A stretch of 64,000 bases of DNA from positions 1,328,501 through 1,392,500 of the forward strand of contig CAUEEP010000928.1 in assembly GCA_958450365.1 (NCBI GenBank), in the 5' to 3' direction. The notes beneath the pieces were generated by a model. It saw only the letters and a program-made list of their open reading frames with translations. It was not told the origin of the DNA and made no database searches. The DNA comes from Mesorhabditis belari (lineage: Eukaryota > Nematoda > Chromadorea > Rhabditida > Rhabditidae). A program made the position numbers and the translations under genes. Numbering within the stretch: the stretch's first letter is position 1; each line of letters opens with the position of its first letter. Shown in pieces: positions 1 through 11,400 of the stretch.

Positions 1-3
1 TTA

Positions 4-110
4 TTAATCGATATATTCTCCACAACAATCAATAACATTTCTCCATCGTCCGAGCAAAGAGTGAAGTCCGTCATAATAGAATGAAGCTGGTTTCGATGAG
101 TAACATCGAA
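4..110 (-). pseudogene. mariner transposase C-terminal remnant
   Basis: On the minus strand this reads as the end of a mariner-type transposase: ...KPASFYYDGLHSLLGRW..., then VIDCCGEYID and two stop codons. This fits the usual mariner ending (FY..GI..L..RWQKVI...G.YI). Immediately 5-prime of it on the same strand (about 104-145) is GGTTGTCCAATAAGTAAC, which resembles a mariner terminal repeat. The remnant may therefore be an internally deleted element that joins one end to the transposase tail. The catalytic DD34D region is absent, so it cannot be active. It lies in the intron preceding the first visible vhp-1 exon. Confidence 0.6.
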
Positions 111-552
111 ATAAGTAATACGTGTTACTTATTGGACAACCAAATATTATATAAATACTTTATTTAGAAAAAAAAATAAGAAATACATTGAATCTTTGTA
201 TTTTACTTTGTGCTCGAACAGAATTTGATATCTCTTTATTAATAGAATTTTGACCATTGAGCAAAAATTCAATTCAATTATCAATTGAGAAAAAAATTCG
301 AAAATAAATTTGCCAGAAGATTTTGTGCGTACAAATGCACAACGTCTAGAGTACAAATTCGAATTTTCTTTTTTTCGTTACCCCAATTCTAAACGTTTTT
401 TTTTGATTTTCGATCAAAAACCCAGTTGATTATTCAAGCCGATTTGGAAAGAAAATTCAAACGGAAAAGGGTTTTCGACAAAAAAAATAGTTTAATATTT
501 GATAAAATGTACATAGATTTCTATTTTTTTTACTTAATTTTTCAAATTCCAG

Positions 553-3500
553 GTGGCTTCAATTCATTCCGCAATCACTATCCGGAATTGTGTGAGAGTT
601 CGACCCTCGAACCCCAAACACAAGGTGAGGGGAAAAGAGAACAAGCTCAAGTTTAGAATATTAAATTGATTTTATTTACATCGAGACTGAATCTAATAAT
701 CAACTGAACTGATAAATTGATCTGTTAAAATGATCTCTTCTATTTTGAATTGATTTACATTGAGATGGAATTGATTTACATTAAAATCCAATCAAATAAT
801 CTCTGATCTGATAAACTGATCTGATAGATTGGTCTGATAAACTGCTCTCTTCCATTTTGAATTCATTTACAGTAAGATCCAATCAAATAATCTCTGACGC
901 TGACTGAAGATTGGTCTGATAAACTGCCCTCCATTTGATTCATTTACATTAAGATCTACCTGTCGAAACTGATCTGATAGATTGGTCTGATAAACTGCTC
1001 TCTTCCATTTTGAATTCATTTACAATAAGATCCAATCAAATAGCCTCTCATCTGATAAATTGATCTTATAAACTGCTCTCTTCCATTTTGAATTCATTTA
1101 CATTAAGATCCAATCAAATAATTGCTAAATTGATCTGAGATCCCTTCAATATTGAATTCATTTACATTAAGATCCAATCAAATATCTCTGATCTGATAAT
1201 TGATCTGATAAACTGATCTCTTCCATTTTGAATTCATTTACATTAAGATCCAATCAAATAATCTCTGATCTGATAAATTGATCTGATAAACTGATCTCTT
1301 CAATATTGAATTCATTTACATTAAGATCCAATCAAATAATCTCTGATCTGATAAATTGATCTGATAAACTGATCTCTTCCATTTTGAATTCATTTACATT
1401 AAGATCCAATCAAATAATCTCTCATCTGATAAATTGATCTGATAAACTGATCTCTTCAATATTGAATTCATTTACATTAAGATCCAATCAAAGAATCTCT
1501 ACTCTGATAAACTGATCTCTTAAATTGATCTTTCAAATTTTCAGGTGTGGTTGGTGGTGGAGGGATGTCGAATTCTTCATTCATCCCCGGTGCTTGTTCA
1601 CTTTCTTCACGTGTTTCCCTTTCTCAACCATGTTTACCACATGGAACTGATGGACCGACTCAAATTCTTCCATTTTTATATCTCGGTTCACAGCAAGATG
1701 CTCTCGATCAGGAGACGTTGAAAGTAAGAAAATTTTGCGCAAAATGGAAATGTTTATCGTAAACTTTAAATGATAATCTTTAAGACACCGAAATCTTTCT
1801 ACAAAGATATAGATAAAATAGCATATTTACATTTACTTTTTGTCCTTTCTACCGCAAATCATTTAAACTTCTCTACAGTAATTTCTTTTCGTTAATAAGA
1901 AATTTAATGGAAATAATCGAAATAATAGAAATAATCGAAATCCTAGGGTTTCTAGGAGCGATCACAAAAATCACACAAAATTTTGTGATGTTTTGTTGAA
2001 ATCTCTATGTACCCAAGCCAAAAAATGATCGAAAAAAATGAAACTCTACCGAAAAATCAACAGTTTTCTCTCATTTTTTTTCCCTTTTCCCCGCAAGAAA
2101 AGTATGAGTCATTTTTCTTTTCGGAAAAACAAAAAAAAAACAAATTTGATTGATTGAACTCAAATTTCTCTCGAATTTAACTTTTTATGGAAGACTTTGA
2201 TCAATTAAAGATCAATCGTTTATTGTTTATTTGTTTAGGTTAATCTAGATTTTTATCTACATTTAAACAATCGTTTGTTATTTGTTTGTTTAAGTTAATC
2301 TAGACTTTATCTACATTTAAACAATTGTTTATTGTTTATTTGTTTAAGTTAATCTAGATTCTTATCTACATTTAAACAATCGTTTGTTATTTGTTTGTTA
2401 AGTCTAGACTTTATCTACATTAAACAATTGTTTATTGTTTATTTGTTTAAGTTAATCTACCTTTTTATCTACATTTAAACAATCGTTTATTGTTTATTTG
2501 TTTAAGTTAATCTAGATTTTTATCTACATTTAAACAATTGTTTATTGTTTATTTGTTTAAGTTAATCTAGATTCTTATCTACATTTAAACAATCGTTTAT
2601 TATTTATTTATTTAAGTTAATCTAAATCTTTATCTACATTTAAACAATCGTTTATTGTTTACTTGTTTAAGTTAATCTAGATTTTTTTTAAATCTCAAGA
2701 AATTTGTTGATACTTTGTGATTCATTTTGAGACAAAAACATTTCCAGGAAGCTTTTAGTCAAAACAAAATATCGTGTAGAAAAGCGAGAGATTTGAAAAA
2801 TTCGAGACGAATTTATAAAGATAAAAATGGAGATTGAGAGCTGTAAAGGAGGAAGAGTTCTTTGCAAAAACTTTTTGCAAAACAAAACCCCTAAAAAGGG
2901 AGTGCCCGCGATTCGAAATCGGTCCTATTTTTGGGGATCTTTTTTTTCAAGTCGATTTCCCCCCTTGTTTTCCAAAAAAAAGTGGCTCCAATTGTTTGCG
3001 CAGAATCGTTTCCAGCAACAACAAAAAAAAAACGGGGAACAAAAAGGCAAGATTGGGGAATTGGATTGGGATAATGTAGAAATTTAAAGAAAAGAAATCC
3101 CCCCCCCCCCCCCAAATTAGCAAATTTAATTTTCATTCATTTTCCAGAAACACAACATCACCTATGTGCTGAATTTGTCGTTGACTTGCCCGAAATCGGA
3201 TATTCTTCAATCGGATGAACATTTCATGCGAATACCCGTCAATGACAATTATCAAGAGAAACTCTTGCCCTATTTCGTGCAAGCTTTCAATTTTTTGGGT
3301 AAGTCTTTTGAAAAACTTAAGGAAAATCCTTCTATCTTGAAGTAAGTAAAGTAAGTAAGTAAAGTAAGTAAAGAAAGTACTTTCTTTATAAGTAAAGTAA
3401 GTAAAGAAAGTACTTTATAAGTACTTTACTTATTTATAAAGTACTTTCTTTATTTACTTTACTTATAAAGTACTTTCTTTACTTACTTACTTACTTACTT

Positions 3501-6464
3501 TCTGTACTTTCAAATCAAAATTGAAACTAAACCTTTGACTTTATTCTTTTTTCAGAAAAAGTTCGTGAACGAGGCGCCGTTGTGTTAATTCATTGTTTGG
3601 CTGGGATTTCTCGTTCTCCAACCGTCGCCATTTCATATATAATGAGACACAAGAAAATGGGATCCGATGAAGCGTATAGGTGAGTGGAAAGGGAAAAAAA
3701 TTGTGCTCAACAAGAAATAACAGTTCGATAGCAGTTGCCATATTTTCTCTAATAGTAGTGCACTCGAAATCTCGAACAATCTAAATTCCTCGAAATCTCG
3801 AAAACCGCTGATCAGAACCTATTGATGTGGGGGAAAAAAAAAAAATGATTTCCCTCAGCGAGATCACAACCCGCCCATAGGGGAGTGGTGCGAGAACCAG
3901 GGGGGGGGACGGGGCGCCAGCCCCGGGGGGGCGACCACCCCCCCCCCCGGGCCCCGGGTCGGAAAATGTAGCTGACAATGAGATCTTGCTCGGGATTCGA
4001 GTGTTGAGCTTCTGTGAAAAATTTGAAACCGCAAAAATAGTCAACAACTCGGCGGGGAAATTGGGTAACCACCAAAAGACAAAAGACAAAAGAACCGTTC
4101 ATCAAAAACCGTCAATTTCTTGTAACATTTCTTTCATCTATAATGTGAAATCTCATTGAATCCCTTTCATTTCCCTTTCTTCTTTCTTTTCCTCAAATGT
4201 CTCTCGTATGCAAATTGCCTCACGCATTTCTCTTTCCACAAATGGACGCCTTGAAATGACACTTGGAAGTGAAATGGCCGAATTTCCCCATCCAAAGCTA
4301 TGACTCATTTTGAAGGGGGGAAAGATAAAAGATCTTTAAAATGGAAACACCTTAATTTTATCTCAATTTTTCACAATTTTAATCCCATTTCAAAAGCTAA
4401 AACCCTATAAAAAAAGCGTTTATCGAATTTTGAGCATCTTTTGCTTGCATTTAAGCTAATTTAATGTCATTTAACTTACAAAAAAAATTGATTGACAATC
4501 AATTTACAGCTTTCAAATTGATTGACAATCAATTTACAGCTTTCAAATTGAGTGACAATCAATTTACAGCTTTCAAATTTGAGCTAAACATCTTTATCGA
4601 GTTCTTTTTTCTTGAAAAGAAAACAAAATAAGATTCTCTGACCTTTTACGAAGCGAAATTGTTGATATTTTTTTTGATTCATTTTGGGGGAGGAGTCAAA
4701 ATAAAATAGCTCACATTTAAAAAGTGTTTAGAAAATGAAAATTTCGAAATATAAAAGAGAAATCGAATCGCAAATGAAAGAAATGAAAGAAATGAAAGAA
4801 ATGAAAGAAAAATATCTTACAGATTCGTCAAATCAAAACGCGAATCGATCTCCCCAAATTTCAACTTTATGGGACAACTCTTGGAATATGAGAGAATTTT
4901 GAGAGATGACGAGAAGATATTGCCACAAAAGAGCGACTCAACCGCGCCGTCTTTTGCCCAGAAACAAGTAATTTAAGTGCAAAAAGTCGACAGAATAAGA
5001 GAAACTAAGAAAGTGAATACCCAAATGTGATCAACGCCTTAAAAAATTACCGATTTTCCAGGACTTCTGCCCAGCAAAAGTGCCAAAGAGTTGCTCGGCG
5101 ATGTCCCTGTTTTCTTCATTGCCGAGTTCTTTCTCGACTTGTTCATCAACTGAGGAAAGTCTTCCCCCAAATGAACATGGGAAAAGGGGAATGGGACCGG
5201 CACAAACCGGTAATCTGGAAAAACTCGGATCACTTGATGGGTCAGCCATTGCATCGAATCTATCAAGGTGAATAAATCATTTGATTCGTGAACTCGAGCC
5301 CGAGAATAGGATCTTTGATCTTTATTCTTTATTCAACTTTAAACTGAATTTTGTTTAGACCAGTTGCTCTCGGATTGAAGAGTCGAAAGCCGGTCGTGAT
5401 TCCAGCACCGTTGGGTGAAGAGCTTCCGTCGCCATCTAGTGAACTCTCGAAATTGAGTTTCTCTGGCGGCCTTCCACATGTTCCGTCAATTGCAAATCCA
5501 TGCTTTATCACTGAGAACAATGTGCAGCCAATGGTTCGTTGAATTTTGGAACACTTTCGATAAAAAACTATCAAACTTTTCAAGTTACAACTTTTTCAAT
5601 CCCTTTACTTTGTAACTTCTCAATCCCTTTACTTCACAACTTTTCAATTCCTTTACTCTCCAACTTTTCATTTCCAGGCTCCATCGATGACGAGTTGTGG
5701 GAGTGTCGAGAATCCGATTTTCGGCAAAATGGTTCCCTCGATTCCCCCAAAAATGGGAACATGTCGATCATTGGCCTCAAACAAACCATTTGTGCCACAA
5801 AAGGAAATCGAAATTCATTCTCGATCTACTGATTTCGATCGATCTTTCCATTCAGCTTCATCTCCACCAAAAAGCCAGCCAATGCAAATTCCACAAGAAT
5901 CTAAAAAAGAAATCAAAGAGAGTCCAAGGAGTCGCTTCCCTTTGAATTTTTTTGCTTTATTTAGAAAGGTTAGTTAGTATTCTAAAAAGAATATTATAAT
6001 ACTCTAAAAGAATATTATAATACTCTAAAAGAGTATTATAATACTCTAAAAGAGTATTATAATACTCTAAAAGAATATTATAACATAAAATACATGAATA
6101 TTTAGCCGGATCACAGCTCCGAGAAAATCGCGAGATCACAAACGGCATCAGCTGGCTTATCAACATATGCAAGTCGACCTGACAATTTGGCTGAAGCTGG
6201 AGTGGTCAGGGAAAAGGTTTTTATTCTTTTGTTAATTGTTAAATGAATTGTTTTATCAATATTATTAGCAGCTCTTAAACAAAACAAAAGCAGCTCTTTC
6301 AGGAAGCGCATTCTCCGCCAGGAACATCAAAAACGAGTGACTTAACGGAGACAAACTCACCCGAATCGGGGTTTCAAGAGGGCTATAAAACATCACCGGA
6401 AGATCGAGATCCCGATCGGACAAGCATTGGATCAACGTCTTCACATGAAATCGCTGTGCAATGA
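553..6464 (+). CDS. vhp-1: MAP-kinase dual-specificity phosphatase, VHP-1/DUSP8-16 type (5-prime exons outside window)
   Basis: Ten exons join in frame: 553-624, 1545-1723, 3148-3298, 3556-3679, 4823-4967, 5062-5267, 5359-5533, 5678-5968, 6106-6216 and 6303-6464 (537 codons plus TGA). Exon 1 ([14 protein letters not shown]) is the end of the rhodanese/MAPK-docking domain. Exons 2-5 form the phosphatase domain ([29 protein letters not shown] with the likely general-acid Asp, active site [14 protein letters not shown], then [16 protein letters not shown]). That last motif is characteristic of DUSP8/16 and C. elegans VHP-1, which dephosphorylate JNK and p38-type kinases in stress and axon-regeneration signalling. 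The remaining exons encode a Ser/Pro-rich tail ending SSHEIAVQ. Intron 7 uses the weak donor GTTCGT. The alternative acceptor at 6268 for the last exon leads to an early stop, so 6303 was preferred. Family and exon structure are secure; one-to-one orthology is inferred. Confidence 0.93.
661..1535. repeat. 78-bp minisatellite in vhp-1 intron
   Basis: The core GAATTCATTTACATTAAGAT recurs at 1231, 1309, 1387 and 1465, an exact 78-bp period. Units towards the left are more diverged and partly deleted. The array fills nearly the whole intron between the first two visible exons. Confidence 0.9.
2206..2690. repeat. About 55-bp minisatellite in vhp-1 intron
   Basis: About nine copies of a unit built on GTTAATCTAGATTTTTATCT followed by ACATTTAAACAATCGTTTAT, with a period of 54-55 bp. 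It lies wholly inside the intron before the exon at 3148. A 15-C run follows at 3099-3113, close to the acceptor. Confidence 0.88.
3338..3502. repeat. AAGT/ACTT hairpin-forming repeat in vhp-1 intron
   Basis: A run of AAGTAAGTAAAG units is followed by its reverse complement (CTTTACTTACTTACTT), so the intron RNA can fold into a long hairpin. The 3-prime arm ends about 50 bases before the catalytic exon at 3556. Confidence 0.8.
3741..4054. mobile_element. Family A foldback/MITE copy, interrupted
   Basis: The left part (TATTTTCTCTAATAGTAGTGCAC) and internal blocks (GAGATCTTGCTCGGGATTCG, AAACCGCAAAAATAGTC) match the family whose complete copies lie at 11661 and 43153. A G+C-rich insert of about 60 bases (G and C runs, 3898-3960) interrupts the copy and the right end is lost. 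Confidence 0.7.
4485..4580. repeat. Three copies of a 30-bp unit
   Basis: Tandem AAATTGATTGACAATCAATT + TACAGCTTTC. Each unit contains the palindrome ATTGATTGACAATCAAT. It lies in the vhp-1 intron before the exon at 4823. Confidence 0.8.
5978..6084. repeat. Short palindromic tandem repeat in vhp-1 intron
   Basis: Five copies of a 20-bp unit (AGTATTATAATACTCTAAAA) fill the 137-base intron between the exons ending at 5968 and starting at 6106. Confidence 0.75.
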
Positions 6465-6872
6465 GAGAATACGGAAATTTGTTTGTGTTGTAAAAAGGAG
6501 ATTTGATTTTTCGCTCTTCTTTCAACTCACCTCTTGCACCACCTATTGCACTCAAACTCTCACTTTTGTCTGCAAGAATTTTTGGTATACTTTAAGCTGT
6601 AATGAATGCGAGTTTTCTCACAATCAAGTGTGCCAGAAAATGAGCGTTTATGAAAGGTCAAAGACTAAAACAAATGTTGATCATCCTTTTCATCACTCAA
6701 CACATTTTCCAGAGCTATTCAAGATATCTTTATCTCCAAAAAAAAAAAAATCCCCCAAATCATTCTCATTTTCTGGCTACAAAAAAAAAAAGAAAATCTT
6801 CGAGCAATTCTTAAATATTATTTCAAAACTGTGATATTCAATCAATCATCTAACTCTATTTTTACAATTTTG

Positions 6873-7678
6873 GGAATGGGACAAATGCGAGCTTTTTTTT
6901 TTGCGCACCCGGACATTTGTGCACCTTTTTTTGCGCACCTTGCCCATTAGCACCTTTCCGCACCCTGCCCCTTTTTTCGCGTTTTAAAAAAAGCTCTAAA
7001 AAGGTCTAAAAAGCTAATATTAGCCAATTTATAATAAATAATAATAATACTTTATTCAAACGATAAAGTGAAAGGAATCATAGAGAAATGCACAGTGATA
7101 CTTAATCATACAATACATACTGAAATCAATAAGCCAATTACTTACGGCAAAGAGCCACTAGATCTAAAGCATCGATACGTTTCTTGAATATGAAAAGCGA
7201 CTGAATTTCTCGTATGTCGTTTGGGAGCAAGTTCCATAATCTAGCGGCTCTAACGGGAAATGAATTTGATAAAGAGGCATTGGAAGCAAAGGGAATTCCA
7301 AATTCTATTCCAAATATTGTTTTTCTGGGTAATTTGAGGGTGTCGAATTCAAATTTTGACATATCATCAAAGAGAAAAATCGACAATTTGAAATTTCTGT
7401 AATTTGATCTAGCCGTTTTGTCTTTCAAATTGGTTCCACAAGCTCTGATATGTCAAAATTTCGATTCTACGCCCTAAAATTACCTAGAAAAACAACTTTT
7501 GGAATAGAAATTGGTTAATATTAGCTTTTTAGAGCTTTTTAGAGCTTTTTAGAGCTTTTTAGAGCTTTTTAGAGCTTTTTAAAACGCGAAAAAAGGTGCG
7601 CTAATGGGCAAGGTGCGCAAAAAAAGGTGCGTAAATGTCCGGGTGCGGAAAAAAAAGCTCGCATTTGTCCCATTCCCA
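6873..7678. mobile_element. Large foldback element, family D-related, carrying a LINE fragment
   Basis: The inverted ends read GGGACAAATGCGAGC...GCGCACCCGGACATTTGTG at the left and the complement at the right. They extend inward through GCGCACCTTGCCCATTAG and AAAAAGCTCTAAAAAG, giving arms of well over 100 bases. The ends resemble the smaller family D elements at 30688 and 40886. The interior holds a reversed LINE tail. It lies between the convergent 3-prime ends of vhp-1 and the SLC7 gene. Confidence 0.75.
7020..7470 (-). pseudogene. Truncated non-LTR retrotransposon (LINE) 3-prime end
   Basis: On the minus strand 7428-7138 encodes the carboxy end of a LINE reverse-transcriptase polyprotein. 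FPVRAARLWNLLPNDIREI then FKKRI matches the widespread RT-tail motif 'R..R..k.WN.LP..i......F...l'. It is followed by a short 3-prime UTR and an (ATT)n-rich tail near 7030-7048. The RT catalytic core is missing (5-prime truncated), as usual for dead LINE copies. A reversed duplicate of its first segment (ATGTCAAAATTTCGATTCTA) lies on the plus strand at 7447-7510. Confidence 0.65.
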
Positions 7679-7989
7679 AAATTTTCATTCATTTTTATTC
7701 TTTTCTTTTTGACTTTTGCGGGTTTATTCCCACAAAAAAAAATAATGTGGATCGATTACCGTAATCCCAATTTGTGTCTGAGTATTTCCATGTTGAATTT
7801 CCCGTTTTCTTAAAGGCATTTCTGTCATTTTCTTTTTCTATTAGATTTCTATGTGTTTACGGGTTTTTTTTTTTCTTTTGAATATCTTGATTTTCCCTTT
7901 TTTTTCGTTTTTTCGTTTTTCGTTTTTCTCTTTTCGCGGCCATACAAAATTTCCCCCAATTTTTACCCCTTTTTACCCCTTTTTTTTGA

Positions 7990-8277
7990 TTACCGTATTT
8001 GTTCGAATAGAAGACCGGGTAAAGAGTATGATCGCGTACTCCTGCGTAGCAGCCCTTTTTAGAATTTCTTTTCTGCATAAAAGCTTTCAATGAAGTGCTA
8101 TAGAGCTGGAAAATGGCTCAAAAATCTGTTAGCTCATGTCGTATTTTTGAGTCATTTTCCAGCCCTATAGCACTTGATTGAAAGCTTTTATGCAGAAAAG
8201 AAACTTTAAAAAGGGCTGCTACGCAGGAGTACGCGATCATACTCTTTACCCGGTCTTCTATTCGAAGAAATACGGTA
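7990..8277. mobile_element. Family C foldback/MITE
   Basis: A nearly complete palindrome starting TACCGTATTTGTTCGAATAG and ending with its complement. Arms are about 130 bases (GTAAAGAGTATGATCGCGTA, CAGCCCTTTTTA, CATAAAAGCTTTCAATGAAG) around a short spacer. A near-identical copy is at 38119. No coding capacity. Confidence 0.88.
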
Positions 8278-8406
8278 AATATTGTTTTTTTTCTTCTTCT
8301 TCTTTTTCGTTTTCTTTCTCTTTCTTTTGATTTCTCATTGATTCCACTTATTGATATGTTTCAAATGTTGATAAAAATTTTTTCGAAAGAAATTTCCCAA
8401 AATCAA

Positions 8407-11400
8407 TCACAATTTGCTTTTCTCATTCTCATTCGCATTTCCATAAACGATTTTTGGTCCCTCATCGATCACAGAAACAAAGAGCTTTTGACAAAATTGG
8501 GTAAACGATTCTGAAACGATTCTGATTCTTTTAAAATAGAAACTAAACTTCAAATTACCATCAATTTTTCTCAAAAAACTCCAATCATAATTTGGCCAAA
8601 TGACGAGAAAATAGGCGAAAAGGAAGACTGAAAAAAAGTCAATATTTTCAAAAAGTCAATACAATGAAGAGTTTATAAGAAATTTTTTCGTTACACTTTG
8701 TGTAAAAAGCATCCTTTCTGGCACACTGATTGACTATGAGAAGGTGACATAATAAGCAACTGTGAGGACATTAAGGTAGCATAATAAGCAAGCTTTTGCT
8801 ACGAGAGAAATGGGGATTTCAGTGCACCAGAAAGCTTGAGTTTTTAGAATTTTTTCTGGAGAACCCAACGTACGCCAGCATCGACTTGAGAAAATTTGAT
8901 TGTATAAGAAAGAGGTACACTTTTAAACTATCAATTGCAAGTATACAAGTAAAATGTGTTTTTTTTTTCAAATTTCTCACAAACCAATCAACATTCCGAC
9001 TCCAACACCCGTTGCAAGAAGATCCTGAAATGCGGGCACAGCGACGAGAGCAATCGAGATCACAAAAACAAGGACTGGGATGAAAATTGGAAGCTGAAAT
9101 TTCGTGTATATGAAAGAGTAGTGTCTGTATTTGTCTGTCCGTCCGTCTGTCCGTCCGTCTGTCTGCCTGTCTGTCTGTCCGTCCGTCTGTCTGCCTGTCT
9201 GTCTGTCCGTCCGTCTGTCTGTCTGTCCGTCCGTCTGTCTGCCTGTCTGTCTGTCTGTCTGTCTGTCCGTCCGTCTGTCTGTCTGTCTGTACAGGTATTT
9301 TCTCGACCGCTTTTTGACCAATAAAGCTAAAAGTTCTTTAGAAATATATTGTAGCTGTGGCGTTTTAAAAATGATTTCTTAAAAAAAAATTTGGGTGTAA
9401 CACCCGGGACTCGAACCCGGGCCATGTGGGTTCTAGACGAGCGTGCTCCCGACTACACCATGGCGACAAATCACGGGGCCAGAAAAAGGCGCTCTTAGGT
9501 GGGTTTTTCGGCAGGTGTCAGATGAAATCTGTATCACCCGCCAAAACACAAAAAACCCTTTTAACGGCGGGTTTTTGTGGATAAATGTTTTTGGGAAACG
9601 CGTAGACGCTGTGGCGCAGTGGGGAGCATGGTTGTCTACAAACCGTATCGCCCGGGTTCGACCCCCGTCATGCCGCTCTTCATTTTTTAATTTTCTATTA
9701 CAAATGGCACAACTAGATTAGATTTTGAGTCTTTTAAACAAATTTCAGTTTTTTTTCGCCCAAAGCCAGCTGAGGAAAAGTTCGTACAGACGGACACTGC
9801 TCTTTTATATAGTAGTTAATATTTGACGAACACGAAGCGCCGAGCTGCTGACGGGGATTTTCTTCAATCGAATGTAAATGAGTGCCGCGACAGTGACTGC
9901 TTGACGGAGCATCCCTTAAAAGTAAAATCGATTTTTTTTTTTGAAGTGCATTAGTTCTGTATTAATACACGAATTCAAGATTCAATATACCCGTAACAAA
10001 TAAATAATTCATCAACGTGTCAATGGGGCCGATAAAGGAGAAAATGATTGCGGCAAAAACCTGCAAAAGAATTGCACATAAAGAAAAACAAATTCCACCA
10101 ATTAACCTACCGTAAATACTGTAATAGCACCCCACCCCCCTCGTACAGTCGCGTAGTCGCAAAAGTTTTTTAGTATTTCATTTTTTCAAAGCGCCCGTAC
10201 CTTCAAAAATGTGTCTTTGGTATCAAAAAAATAGCTGAAATTCAGGGCTATTTTTTGATACCTAAGCGCGCAATATAGCATAAACCAGTGTCGAGAAAAA
10301 CTCGTTCAAAGCTCGACTACGCAACACTCCGCTCCGTCATTATGGACGTGGGGTACTATTACAGTATTTACGGTAGGTAAGATTATGATATAGTCGAACC
10401 TCGATAGTGAATTTGGAGAGTGATTTTGGAGACTCACGAAAAAAACACTTACCATAAACACTTTAATAGCACCCCACCGCCCTCGTACAGTCGCGTAGTC
10501 GCAAAAGTTTTTTTAGTATTTCATTTTTTTCCAAGCGCCCGTACTTTCAAAAAATGTGTCTTTGGTATGAAAAAATAGCTGAAATTCAGGGCTATTTTTT
10601 GATACCTAAGCGCGCATTATAGCATAAACCAGTGTCGAGAAAAACTCGTTCAAAGCTAGACTACGTAACACTCCGCACCGTCATTATGCGGGTGTGGTAC
10701 TATTACAGTATTTACGGTATGATTTTCTCTAAATAAAAAGTGTTTATTTGCTCGAATTTCTCAGTTTCAATTTCTTTTTAAATCAATTTGGGTTCACTTC
10801 GAGAGTGAAAACACGTGTTTTATGTACGTAAAAATCTATAAAAACCTCTAAATGGCTTAATGAATTTCTCTGAAAATTTAACTACATACCAAACTTTTTA
10901 TGCTCTTTATTCTTTTACCTATCAACATCAAAATCGATTTCCTTAGCTCGAAGTGTCTAAATCGAGCCTACTCTTTGACTACCCGATTACTACAAGGACT
11001 CATAAGTCAGTCAGACAAAATCCAGACATAAGTCATTTGAAAGCCTTTCCCTTGCCTTTTGTAGTTCAATTGGTTCATTTAGTTTTAAACAAAAAGTACG
11101 AAAATAAATGAAAAGACTTCCTGGATAGCTTAAAATATCAAATTTCATACATGAAAGAGTATTCCCGTTCTCGGCGATTCATTCTCGATATGAATGAGTG
11201 AAAGGAAACGAGGCATCATTCCAGCTCGAGCACCGGACACGATAAATCTTCAAAATTGTATGATTGTTAAAGGAATGTTAAAGAAAAAAAAAGGGCAAAC
11301 TAATAGTAAGTCTAACAAAAAGTCTAACATAATCAAACAATGATTTGCAATAATGTAAATCATTGTTTGATTAAAGAAGAGTTCAAAAAGCATCTAACAA

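Noticed and set aside
9131..9382. Cys-Leu-Ser-Val repeat frame and Arg-Gln-Thr-Asp counterpart
   Set aside because: (GTCY)n microsatellite within an SLC7 intron.
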